Under the pieces are notes generated by a model. It was not told the origin of the DNA. It saw nothing but the letters and a program-made list of their open reading frames with translations, and did no database searches. From positions 1 through 23,322 of the forward strand of contig PCVQ01000031.1 in assembly GCA_002796025.1 (NCBI GenBank): a DNA stretch of 23,322 nucleotides, read 5' to 3'. Positions 7,007 through 14,016 of this stretch are shown in pieces. Origin of the DNA: Candidatus Peregrinibacteria bacterium CG11_big_fil_rev_8_21_14_0_20_46_8. Lineage in GTDB: Bacteria; Patescibacteriota; Gracilibacteria; UBA1369; UM-FILTER-53-11. Each line of letters starts with the position of its first letter. Within the stretch, counting starts at the first letter, position 1. Position numbers and translations under genes: made by a program.

Positions 7007-8653
7007 TTATGACATTCGCTCAGCAAAATATTTCTTTACTTCATCGCCTAAAAATGGCGATTGCAGTAGCTGGCGCACGGCAGCTTCATCGCCTGCAGCT
7101 TCTTCCAACTCAGGAATTTCAGGCATCTCCACCAATTGCCTATAAATATTTTCAAATCTAGTTCCGCGAATCGCATTGAGAAATTCCTGCAAATTTTTAA
7201 AGCGCTCTTCCTGAAATTGATCTGCTGAGTAGCCTGGGACACAGGGAACTTCCTTGTGCAATAATCGCCAATGAAAAGCGCCACGATAGTCAAGCAACCA
7301 CTTTGCAGCTTCAGCATGTTCTCCAGCAGCAGCGTTCACAAAATCATATATCAAATTGCACAAAGTTTTCCGTGTCCCCCTTTCTGGGAGACCAGCAATT
7401 TCAGGACCGTTATTGTGAATCAACCCATTCACAAATCTCGCCATAAAGCTCTCTGCACTTTCATCACGCAGGCGCTCACAGCGAAATGGCAACAGTGGTG
7501 CGGAGTTTTCAAATTCTTCTATCGTCATGCGTCTTTTAAGAAACTTTAAAAGCCCTGACTCATGAAAGATAAAACGCCACCAAGGGTATGGACTGTTCGA
7601 TAAACTAAAGACTGCTTCACGTACTGCACGAAATATAATTGCCTCCAAAAGCTGCCCTTTCAAATTATCATCAATTTGTAACTCATTACAGCGCCGGAGC
7701 ATCTGAACATAAACTTGACTTGAAAATTCGATTTCAGATCTTAAATAATCCATCTGGGCTCGTGCCATATCATAATCAAACTGGCCTTCAGGAGGGTGAA
7801 GAGGCTGCAACGACCTCATCACACCGAGCGCGTCATTTTGTATAGCAGCGCTTTGCATAGTTACTGCAGCATAAGGAACTTCTCTTCGGGCTTCAGCTAC
7901 AGGCATCTCCTCAAAGGACAAATCGTACTGACGAAATCCCAGCCGCTGTGCGACTTCAAAAGTTATTTGATCATAATCTTGCTCGCGCGCGTGGCCCAAT
8001 TTTTTTCCTCCAATCAACGCAACGTATGCTATTTGATGAACCACATAATCCATTCGCCCCCAAGCATTATGAAAAGACTGTCCCGGCAAAGCTTTTAGTT
8101 CCGCCAAATTCATTTTTTTATGTTTTTTCGGACGCATAGATTCAGGCACGCAAGAATATATCTTTTCTGCAAAAAACTCATCACTTCGGCAGAGATCCCA
8201 AACTCTATCAACAGTTGCACGGAAAAGATTATCATCGACTAAGTCTGACATCACCAAAACAGGAACCCGCCGGCCAGCTTCGTGAGGATCAGCATCCAAT
8301 ACATCTTGAATAGATTCATAGAGGATACGATCGTATTCAGCCAAGAGCCGAGCACGGGACATAGCTTCTCGCTCTATTAGATAATCGGCATCTGATGATT
8401 GTTCTTTTTCGTTGCGGCGAAGTTCAAAGCGAATATTTGCAAAGGGATTTGCAACAACAGCATGAGTAAAACCATGTTGCCGCGCACGGAGCGTACGAAG
8501 CAAAGCAACCACATCAGTGGTTCTGGTAAATGGATCAATCAAATCAATCTGCCGCGGCATCAAACCAATAGGATAATATTCACCGTTGCGAATGGCCTCT
8601 ACAGCACTATCTAGATAAGCAGCGCCCTCGCGAAGCCCTTTGTTAGAAAACAT
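7007..8653 (-). CDS. Large protein with cyclodipeptide-synthase-like N-terminal domain (catalytic residues altered)
   Basis: 548 residues, no signal peptide or membrane helix. Comparison from memory with tRNA-dependent cyclodipeptide synthases (CDPS, e.g. AlbC) gives a good co-linear match over residues ~25-235. There is a strand and loop 'YPIGLMPRQ' where CDPSs have GxSxxN; an EA-rich Arg helix 'REAMSRARLLAEYDRIL' (95-111); 'SDLVDDNLFRATVDRVWDLCRSDEFF' (136-161), like the CDPS S-[DE]-L...[FY]-R-A...D..F segment; and Y203 followed by Y227 exactly 24 residues later, as in AlbC Y178/Y202. However, the nucleophilic Ser is Met32 and the AlbC E182 position is Gln207. Residues ~250-548 form an unrecognised, mostly helical domain. 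It is the last gene of the J-domain/VWA/CDPS-like locus but has its own promoter. If the fold call is wrong, the protein is simply unknown. Confidence 0.6.
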   Translation of the reverse strand: MFSNKGLREGAAYLDSAVEAIRNGEYYPIGLMPRQIDLIDPFTRTTDVVALLRTLRARQHGFTHAVVANPFANIRFELRRNEKEQSSDADYLIEREAMSRARLLAEYDRILYESIQDVLDADPHEAGRRVPVLVMSDLVDDNLFRATVDRVWDLCRSDEFFAEKIYSCVPESMRPKKHKKMNLAELKALPGQSFHNAWGRMDYVVHQIAYVALIGGKKLGHAREQDYDQITFEVAQRLGFRQYDLSFEEMPVAEARREVPYAAVTMQSAAIQNDALGVMRSLQPLHPPEGQFDYDMARAQMDYLRSEIEFSSQVYVQMLRRCNELQIDDNLKGQLLEAIIFRAVREAVFSLSNSPYPWWRFIFHESGLLKFLKRRMTIEEFENSAPLLPFRCERLRDESAESFMARFVNGLIHNNGPEIAGLPERGTRKTLCNLIYDFVNAAAGEHAEAAKWLLDYRGAFHWRLLHKEVPCVPGYSADQFQEERFKNLQEFLNAIRGTRFENIYRQLVEMPEIPELEEAAGDEAAVRQLLQSPFLGDEVKKYFAERMS

Positions 8654-8659
8654 ACCTTA

Positions 8660-8687
8660 ATTATACAATAAATTTATTATTACGCAA
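8660..8687 (-). promoter_or_regulatory. Internal promoter before the CDPS-like gene
   Basis: Minus-strand TTGCGT (8682-8687), 16 bases, perfect TATAAT (8660-8665), then 6 bases to the ATG at 8653. It lies in the 41-base gap after the VWA gene, so the last gene can be transcribed alone. Confidence 0.65.
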
Positions 8688-8694
8688 TCAGTCT

Positions 8695-9714
8695 TCATCG
8701 CCCCGAAGTAAGCATCTTTAGCTGTCCTCCCTCAATAACGTTCGCTGCTTCTCTAGCGTGGCCCTTAAGCTTCAAATGCTCTGCAAAAGTTCTGCCTCCT
8801 TGCAGGCGCAAACCATCAAGTTGTGCACTCGGTCTTCTTTTCTGCATCCTCGTTTTGACAGTAGCCTCAGCAACTGGCCGCACGGCGGCATCACGAGTAT
8901 TCATAATAAACTCAAATACTAATTTCATAGGATCAATTTCCGGCCTAGCACGATCTACTACACATCCCAGTTCTCCTAAATCCTTTAGTGCTTCTACATG
9001 TGACGGCACCTCTGCACTTGTCAAAGACGCGGTCGCAACTTTTGAATTTCGCAGAGCATCTATCATTGATTGATGTGTATCGAAAATTTCAAAGGACGAA
9101 TCAGATATTGCCACAATTGCTTGCACGTCGGCCAAAGGTGCCATCTCTTTATAAAATATTCGATTAACCACTTCTGCCATGCCATGCCCAATGGGAGTTG
9201 GCCAATTATACTGTACATTCTTAACATCATCATAAAATTCCATATCATTCACCTGACCCACTAAACTTTGTGGAGCACCGGCCGGGCCGCGCGAGGCAAC
9301 TGGCAAAAAGTCTACACCGCTTGCGAATCTCTCATCTAACATCGCCTTCAAACGGACCAAGTCGCTAACAAACTGGCGCACATCATTGATAGTACTCGCA
9401 GTATAATCGAGCACAAATGCCACCCTCAGGCGTGAATCTTCACAAAGTGCATCTATCTCCTGCGCCACCTGCTTTTCAAATTCAGCCTGGGCTTGCTCTT
9501 GTTCGGCTTTTTTGTGCTCCTCATCGCCTTCTTTTTTTAACTGCGCAAGCAAAGTAGATTTCTCGCTATCCACTTTGAAAGCTGCAAATTGCTCATCATG
9601 TAGTTGTGAAGAAAGCGCAGGTGACTGAACTGCTCTTCTTGTCAAACTTGCAGCTCCAGCTGCTAACTGCTTCGCACCGGTTGCTCCCAGTCCTGGAGCA
9701 CGTAATTTAGCCAT
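8695..9714 (-). CDS. VWA-domain protein with intact-looking MIDAS
   Basis: 339 residues, cytoplasmic. Order: a Gly/Ala-rich basic leader (1-35), a charged helical or coiled-coil stretch (about 45-90), a von Willebrand A domain (about 95-275), and a basic C-terminal tail. The VWA metal site is visible as D103-x-T105-x-S107 in 'VAFVLDYTASTIND', T173 in 'NWPTPIGHGMAEVV' and D205 in 'AIVAISDSSFEIF'. The Thr in place of the middle Ser is tolerated in the family. VWA domains use Mg2+ in protein-protein assembly. The gene starts 2 bases after the stop of the J-domain gene and is followed after 41 bases by the CDPS-like gene. No AAA+ ATPase partner, common for bacterial VWA proteins, is present in the window. 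Confidence 0.78.
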   Translation of the reverse strand: MAKLRAPGLGATGAKQLAAGAASLTRRAVQSPALSSQLHDEQFAAFKVDSEKSTLLAQLKKEGDEEHKKAEQEQAQAEFEKQVAQEIDALCEDSRLRVAFVLDYTASTINDVRQFVSDLVRLKAMLDERFASGVDFLPVASRGPAGAPQSLVGQVNDMEFYDDVKNVQYNWPTPIGHGMAEVVNRIFYKEMAPLADVQAIVAISDSSFEIFDTHQSMIDALRNSKVATASLTSAEVPSHVEALKDLGELGCVVDRARPEIDPMKLVFEFIMNTRDAAVRPVAEATVKTRMQKRRPSAQLDGLRLQGGRTFAEHLKLKGHAREAANVIEGGQLKMLTSGR

Positions 9715-9716
9715 AT

Positions 9717-11162
9717 CTAAGAATGGTTAGGGAATATTTTTCTATAAATCCTGAGCAATGTAAGATATTCGTTCGCTTTATTTTCATCACTTAAAACCGT
9801 ATTCGCCTCAGCAATCCATCTGAATTTTTCCGCGGCTTCTGAGTCACCAGGATTCTTATCTGGATGATACTCTCGGCTCATTCTTTTGTATGAGGGCTTA
9901 ATTATTTCTCGATACGACTCCTCAGACCATGCATAATCATCTTCAAAAACTAAACCAAGGACGTCAAAAAAATTAAGCAGCATTCCCTGCGCATCTAACC
10001 AACCCGAAGAAACTGCATGCCCCGTAGAGCTTTTATAGTTGGCTTGAAAAGCAGCCCATGCAGCTTGCGGCGATTCAAAACTAGTGGGATCGAATTCATT
10101 TGCATTACTTTCTTCAGCGGCACTGTTTGCAACCAAGTACTGTATAACAGCCGCCAATCCTATTACTTCTTCAAGAGCATCAACAAACCGACCAGCCTTA
10201 AACAGCCGCTCAACCGATTCGAATTTTTCCAAAAAAGGCGCTAACACTGTTTTGTTAAACGCTTTTTCTTCTTCAGGCAACTCATCATTTAGCCATGTAG
10301 AAACAAGCAGACTTAATTCCGTCCGCACTGCCTCAATTCTATCTTGCAAATCTGGATTAACAGCAAACATAAGGCGTACTCCTCTTTTAGGACCATCGGT
10401 CACGAGCTTTTCAATTTCTACATGAAATGATCGTGCAAGCTCGGCCATTTTCGCAGAGACATTCGCTGCAGAAGCCAAAACCGTAGCATCTTCATAGCCA
10501 TCAAAACGCTCTGAAAGTTGTTTTAAATGGGCAATTTCCGCATCTTTGCCTTGCAACTGAGTTATAAGCGCAGCTGCCTCAGCGACTTTGCTATCTAGTT
10601 GCGTTTGCAGCACTAATATTTGGTCATTCAACGTATCTCGCTCACCTTTCAGGGTCTGAATATGCCCTTCTAAATCATCAACTTGGCTCTTATGTCTCTC
10701 AACACTCTCCTCCATTTCTCTCTGTGCCTGCTCAAGATTGCGACAAGCTTGAGCAAGTTCACCAACCAAAAATGTTATTTTCTCTTTACAAATACGTTGT
10801 CTCAAAAACAACAATTTTTGCTGCAGATAAATCAGGGTAGCCGATGCAAACATGATCCCGCTCGCAACCGAAAAAATATCGGCTAAAAGTTTTTCGATGA
10901 GCAGTAAATGCTCATTTTCAATCGTTGAATCCAAACGGGAAGAAATGGCAGAGATTGGGGGCGTCTCTCTTATCTCATCAGCTTTTACAAACTGGCCAAT
11001 AGCAAATTTTGCTGCCAATGCAGTCGCAGCAAAAGTGCCGGATATTTTCAATGCTCTCGAAACTTTGGCAAAGGTTGCAGTGGGCACTGTGGGCACTAGC
11101 GGGCCGGTGGCCTCTGAGCTCGCTACTTCAAGATCCAATTGTGTCGCAGTTCCCGTAGACAT
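9717..11162 (-). CDS. Membrane-anchored coiled-coil protein with C-terminal J domain
   Basis: 481 residues. Two hydrophobic segments, about 40-59 and 92-113, would place both ends on the cytoplasmic side. A long heptad-like coiled coil follows (about 118-220), then a helical middle region (225-350). The C-terminus is a recognisable DnaJ domain (about 398-470): 'FFDVLGL', helix 'YREIIKPSYKRMSREY', the HPD tripeptide at 433-435, 'KNPGDSEAAEKFRWIAEANTVLSDENKANEY'. The intact HPD implies it can stimulate an Hsp70 ATPase (DnaK), presumably recruiting it to the membrane. C-terminal J domains on coiled-coil membrane proteins are less usual than the N-terminal arrangement of DnaJ itself. It is the first gene of the three-gene locus, and a promoter ends 9 bases before the ATG. 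Confidence 0.82.
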   Translation of the reverse strand: MSTGTATQLDLEVASSEATGPLVPTVPTATFAKVSRALKISGTFAATALAAKFAIGQFVKADEIRETPPISAISSRLDSTIENEHLLLIEKLLADIFSVASGIMFASATLIYLQQKLLFLRQRICKEKITFLVGELAQACRNLEQAQREMEESVERHKSQVDDLEGHIQTLKGERDTLNDQILVLQTQLDSKVAEAAALITQLQGKDAEIAHLKQLSERFDGYEDATVLASAANVSAKMAELARSFHVEIEKLVTDGPKRGVRLMFAVNPDLQDRIEAVRTELSLLVSTWLNDELPEEEKAFNKTVLAPFLEKFESVERLFKAGRFVDALEEVIGLAAVIQYLVANSAAEESNANEFDPTSFESPQAAWAAFQANYKSSTGHAVSSGWLDAQGMLLNFFDVLGLVFEDDYAWSEESYREIIKPSYKRMSREYHPDKNPGDSEAAEKFRWIAEANTVLSDENKANEYLTLLRIYRKIFPNHS

Positions 11163-11171
11163 AAGAAAGTT

Positions 11172-11199
11172 AGCATACGTTGGGCTTTATAATTGACAA
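11172..11199 (-). promoter_or_regulatory. Promoter of the J-domain/VWA/CDPS-like locus
   Basis: Minus-strand TTGTCA (11194-11199), 16 bases, TATGCT (11172-11177), then 9 bases to the ATG at 11162. Confidence 0.6.
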
Positions 11200-11234
11200 A
11201 CCTGCCAAGGAATACTTTTAAGAAGCCCACCTGT

Positions 11235-11249
11235 TATTTATGATAAATA
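11235..11249. promoter_or_regulatory. 15-base AT-rich palindrome, possible operator
   Basis: TATTTAT-G-ATAAATA, perfect 7-base arms around one base. It lies between the divergent promoters of the J-domain locus and the TrmB-like regulator, a natural place for a regulator site. Confidence 0.4.
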
Positions 11250-11250
11250 T

Positions 11251-11270
11251 GCGGCAGCAAATACTGCCGC
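11251..11270. repeat. GC-rich hairpin in the divergent intergenic region
   Basis: GCGGCAG (11251-11257), six-base loop, CTGCCGC (11264-11270). Directly adjacent to the AT-rich palindrome. No T-run follows on either strand, so it does not look like an intrinsic terminator; it may be part of a compound regulatory site. Confidence 0.45.
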
Positions 11271-11295
11271 CAAACAGCCTTCAGGCAAATTAAAA

Positions 11296-11309
11296 GCTTG
11301 TTGACAAGC
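11296..11309. promoter_or_regulatory. Palindrome overlapping the -35 of the TrmB-like gene
   Basis: GCTTGT-TG-ACAAGC, perfect 6-base arms, enclosing the TTGACA -35 at 11301-11306. A protein bound here would occlude RNA polymerase, so autoregulation by the TrmB-like protein is a reasonable guess. Confidence 0.45.
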
Positions 11310-11330
11310 CGAATAAGCGTCATCTATTAT
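11301..11330 (+). promoter_or_regulatory. Promoter of the TrmB-like regulator
   Basis: TTGACA (11301-11306), 18-base spacer, TATTAT (11325-11330), with the ATG 18 bases further at 11349. This is one of the few promoters in the window that leaves a short leader, and that leader has no Shine-Dalgarno sequence. Confidence 0.65.
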
Positions 11331-11348
11331 TGGCGCTAATTTCATATT

Positions 11349-12122
11349 ATGCAGGACAATCTCTTTCAATTTCTCACTGACCTAGGGTTGAGCGAGAAAG
11401 AAATTACGGTCTATCTTTGCTCATTAGAGCATGGATCTCAAACTGCAAGTACGATCGCTTTAAAAACGGATCTTGCGCGCTCGACCGTGAATTTTATTTT
11501 TGGCGAGCTCATCCACAAAGGTTTTGCTTCCAAGCAGAATAAAGAAAATACAACGTACTATACTGCCATTACGCCGGAATTAATTGCCTTCACCATTGAG
11601 CAAAAAAAAGCCGCGGCAAAAAAATTAGAGACCGATTTTAAACATGTCCTCCCGTTACTTACAAGTATTCAAAACACAAGCAGTCCGTTACCGAAGGTAA
11701 TGTACTTTGAGGGCCTGGAGGGCCTGTATAGAACAATCGATGAATGCTGCAAAGAAGACAAAAGCGTGTACTTTATTTCGAGCCACAACAACATGCACCC
11801 AAAGGTACGCGAGTATATTGAACAAATTTACATTCCGGCTTCAAAAAAACATACGCACAAAAATAAAATGATTTTAAATAAAGGATTGCAGTCTGCAAAT
11901 TATATTAAAAAAGCTGAAAGTGTTTACGATGAAATTATCATGGTCGATCCTCAGGAAAACCCTTTTGCGCTGACAACTGCGATTGTTGGGAACAAAACTC
12001 TTTTGATCTCTTATGCTCCGGAAGATTTATCGGGAATCATTATTGAAAATAATCTCATTGCAAATCACATGAGAACAATTTTCAAAGTTCTGATAGCGAG
12101 CTTCAAACAAAAGCAACTTTGA
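11349..12122 (+). CDS. TrmB-family transcriptional regulator
   Basis: 257 residues. The N-terminal winged helix-turn-helix is clear: 'LFQFLTDLGLSEKEITVYLCSLEHGSQTASTIALKTDLARSTVNFIFGELIHKGFASK' (about 5-62), with 'ARSTVNFIFGELIHKG' as recognition helix and following turn. A helical linker (about 80-105) leads into a sensor-like half beginning 'KVMYFEGLEGLYRTIDECC', the pattern seen where TrmB proteins join their effector domain. TrmB proteins bind DNA as dimers and respond to sugars or other metabolites. It is divergent from the J-domain/VWA/CDPS-like locus, and two palindromes sit between them, so control of that locus and of itself is plausible but unproven. It ends 5 bases from the convergent lipoprotein gene. 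Confidence 0.85.
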   Translation: MQDNLFQFLTDLGLSEKEITVYLCSLEHGSQTASTIALKTDLARSTVNFIFGELIHKGFASKQNKENTTYYTAITPELIAFTIEQKKAAAKKLETDFKHVLPLLTSIQNTSSPLPKVMYFEGLEGLYRTIDECCKEDKSVYFISSHNNMHPKVREYIEQIYIPASKKHTHKNKMILNKGLQSANYIKKAESVYDEIIMVDPQENPFALTTAIVGNKTLLISYAPEDLSGIIIENNLIANHMRTIFKVLIASFKQKQL

Positions 12123-12127
12123 ATTCT

Positions 12128-12754
12128 TCAATAGAACCGGCCATCTATTTCCGCTCGAATTGCAGCAACATCTTCACGAATGCGTGCGCCGCCATCAACA
12201 CATCTCTCAATCACAATTTTCTTTCCGTCGCCCGCGCCCTCTTTGACTGTAGCTGATTCCCCTCGTACCTCTAGCTCCCGCTCGGTCGCTCTCTCAGCTA
12301 CACTCATTCCATTTGATTCATCAAACACACGACGCGCAACAAGAAGCCTCACGCTCTCTGGATCTTCTGCAGTCCGAATCCATTCGACCAGTCGACCAAA
12401 AGGAATCCTCCTATCATCCAAACTTTGTGCTGTTACAAGTAATCGCTCTCCCCTTTCTGCGGCCGCATTTCGAGCTGCCTGAGAAAATTTGCTAGGTTCC
12501 TCTGTATCATGATAAGTCGTGGAAGTTTCTGTTAGACCGGGATGTGGAAAACCAAGATCTTCAAAGAGACTGATATTTTTTGATCCGGTTTCGCCAACAA
12601 TTCTAGGGACACCCTGCACTTCATCGCTCGTTGCATCCATAAGCACAACATTGGCTTGATCAACAGTATTATTTCCTTCAGGGCACAGCTCAAATTCGCT
12701 CCCTGCACAGGCTGCAGCTACAGAACAGGCGCCGATTGCGAGTGATAATCTCAT
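12128..12754 (-). CDS. Predicted lipoprotein, function unknown
   Basis: 208 residues. A short signal peptide 'MRLSLAIGACSVAAACAGSEF' ends in a lipobox-like V-A-A-A-C with the modifiable Cys at 16, so membrane anchoring through a lipid is likely. The charge before the hydrophobic stretch is low (a single Arg). The mature part is hydrophilic and rich in Glu/Arg/Ala with three helical, charged segments after residue 90 and one further cysteine pair candidate (C24, C188). No domain is recognised. A near-perfect promoter precedes it (TTGACA, 17, TATAGT) and leaves a leader of about 20 bases without a Shine-Dalgarno sequence. The promoter overlaps that of the divergent Nudix gene. Confidence 0.75.
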   Translation of the reverse strand: MRLSLAIGACSVAAACAGSEFELCPEGNNTVDQANVVLMDATSDEVQGVPRIVGETGSKNISLFEDLGFPHPGLTETSTTYHDTEEPSKFSQAARNAAAERGERLLVTAQSLDDRRIPFGRLVEWIRTAEDPESVRLLVARRVFDESNGMSVAERATERELEVRGESATVKEGAGDGKKIVIERCVDGGARIREDVAAIRAEIDGRFY

Positions 12755-12781
12755 AGAAAATACTTAAAAAAATAGACCGAA

Positions 12782-12810
12782 ACTATAAATCAATAAGTGC
12801 CTATTGTCAA
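12782..12810 (-). promoter_or_regulatory. Promoter of the lipoprotein gene
   Basis: Minus-strand TTGACA (12805-12810), 17 bases, TATAGT (12782-12787); the ATG follows 27 bases later. The -35 occupies nearly the same bases as the -35 of the divergent Nudix gene. Confidence 0.75.
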
Positions 12811-12832
12811 GACAGTATCTATATGATATGAG
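12804..12832 (+). promoter_or_regulatory. Promoter of the tandem Nudix gene
   Basis: TTGTCA (12804-12809), 17 bases, TATGAG (12827-12832), 8 bases before the ATG at 12841. A second hexamer TATGAT at 12822-12827 has poorer spacing. It shares -35 bases with the divergent lipoprotein promoter. Confidence 0.5.
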
Positions 12833-12840
12833 ATTGGATA

Positions 12841-14001
12841 ATGCGCAATCTTCCCCAAGGTTACGACAATCCGGAACATGCACCTGCGAAATTCTGCTTA
12901 ATCTGCGGAGCCGCACTAAGCTTTGATGCTGAGGGCAGCTGCAGATGGGCTTGTACACGTTGCCATTGGAAGCACGAAGACGCTCCGCAGCCTGCTGCGA
13001 ATGTGATGATTCCGGTGGGGCACGAGGATGTCGAAGAGAGAGAAAAAAACGGCACATTGCGGATTCAACGCAGAGAGGATGCACTGGATCCGGAACAGAG
13101 TCGTCTGGTAACAATCCAGCGAAAAGCGCCACCCTTCAAAGGCAAATGGGCCATGCCAGCAGGCTTTGTAAATTCATTTGAAGATCCGGGAGAAGCGGCA
13201 GTCCGCGAAGCGCGAGAAGAGGTCAGCCTCGCTGTTCGTCTGCTGCGCTTTGTTGGAGCCTGTCATCCATTACGGCACACAGATGCCCGGTTTGCAATGA
13301 ATAATATCGTGCTGAGCTGGCTTGCATCTGTAGAAAAAGATGGAGATCTTGTTCCGGCAGATGATGCATCGGATGCAGCACTGTGGGATGAATCACGTAT
13401 ACCGGAACTCTGCTTTAGCTCTCACAAATTTATTGGGCAAGGATGGTTTGCAGGAAAATATCCATGGAGCAGCGGTATCGATCACATCGATTTTGATTCG
13501 GATGCCGCCAATGCAGATACGGTAGATCTTGCGCAATACTGTATTAAGTGTGGAGCACCTCTTGGGTGGAGTGAAAACATTGGCCGCTCACGCTGCCAAG
13601 ATACAGAAAATTGCGGTTGGATTTTCTGGAACTCGCCAACGCCATATTCGCGGGCGGTACTAACAAACGACAATACCATTCTCTTGCGCCGCCAAGACGG
13701 TATGTGGAACTTGCCCAATGGACCGGTGCCGGCCTACTGCAGTCCAAGTGAAGGCATGCGGGCTGCATTCCGAGGGGGACGCGAAATTGCTTTACGCAGC
13801 AATCTTACAGCCATAAAAATAAGCACCACAAATCGCATCGATATTGTCTTTGGAGGGCAATTTAATCCAACCGAGCCAAATGACGCAGCCGATTGTCTAT
13901 TTCCGATCCGCAGCCTACCCGACGATCTCGCCCCCAACGACCGCCGCATTATTGAACATTTTATTGAGGGCACTTATAAAGAAACTGGCAGCCAACGCTA
14001 A
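12841..14001 (+). CDS. Tandem zinc-ribbon/Nudix protein, second Nudix box degenerate
   Basis: 386 residues made of two similar halves. Half 1 has a zinc ribbon (C19-x2-C22 ... C38-x2-C41) and a Nudix domain with an intact box: G108-x5-E114-x7-R122-E-A-R-E-E127. Half 2 repeats the plan, with a ribbon 'YCIKCGAPLG' (C234, C237) and C252/C258, then 'WNLPNGPVPAYCSPSEGMRAAFRGGREIAL', where the box has Cys300 for the first Glu and no R-E-x-x-E-E. The ribbon-plus-Nudix order recalls NudC-like NADH pyrophosphatases, though 'GKWAMPAGFVNSFEDPGEAAVREAREE' is also typical of general nucleotide-diphosphate hydrolases. Half 1 probably hydrolyses a nucleoside diphosphate derivative with Mg2+. Half 2 is likely structural or substrate-binding. 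Confidence 0.85.
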   Translation: MRNLPQGYDNPEHAPAKFCLICGAALSFDAEGSCRWACTRCHWKHEDAPQPAANVMIPVGHEDVEEREKNGTLRIQRREDALDPEQSRLVTIQRKAPPFKGKWAMPAGFVNSFEDPGEAAVREAREEVSLAVRLLRFVGACHPLRHTDARFAMNNIVLSWLASVEKDGDLVPADDASDAALWDESRIPELCFSSHKFIGQGWFAGKYPWSSGIDHIDFDSDAANADTVDLAQYCIKCGAPLGWSENIGRSRCQDTENCGWIFWNSPTPYSRAVLTNDNTILLRRQDGMWNLPNGPVPAYCSPSEGMRAAFRGGREIALRSNLTAIKISTTNRIDIVFGGQFNPTEPNDAADCLFPIRSLPDDLAPNDRRIIEHFIEGTYKETGSQR

Positions 14002-14016
14002 AGCGTGAATCACATT

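Noticed and set aside
11251..11270. GC hairpin as an intrinsic terminator
   Set aside because: No T-run follows on either strand, and it lies between two outward-facing promoters with no transcript ending there.
12764..13132. 122-residue minus-strand ORF over the Nudix gene start
   Set aside because: It overlaps a well-supported gene on the opposite strand and looks like low-complexity shadow coding.
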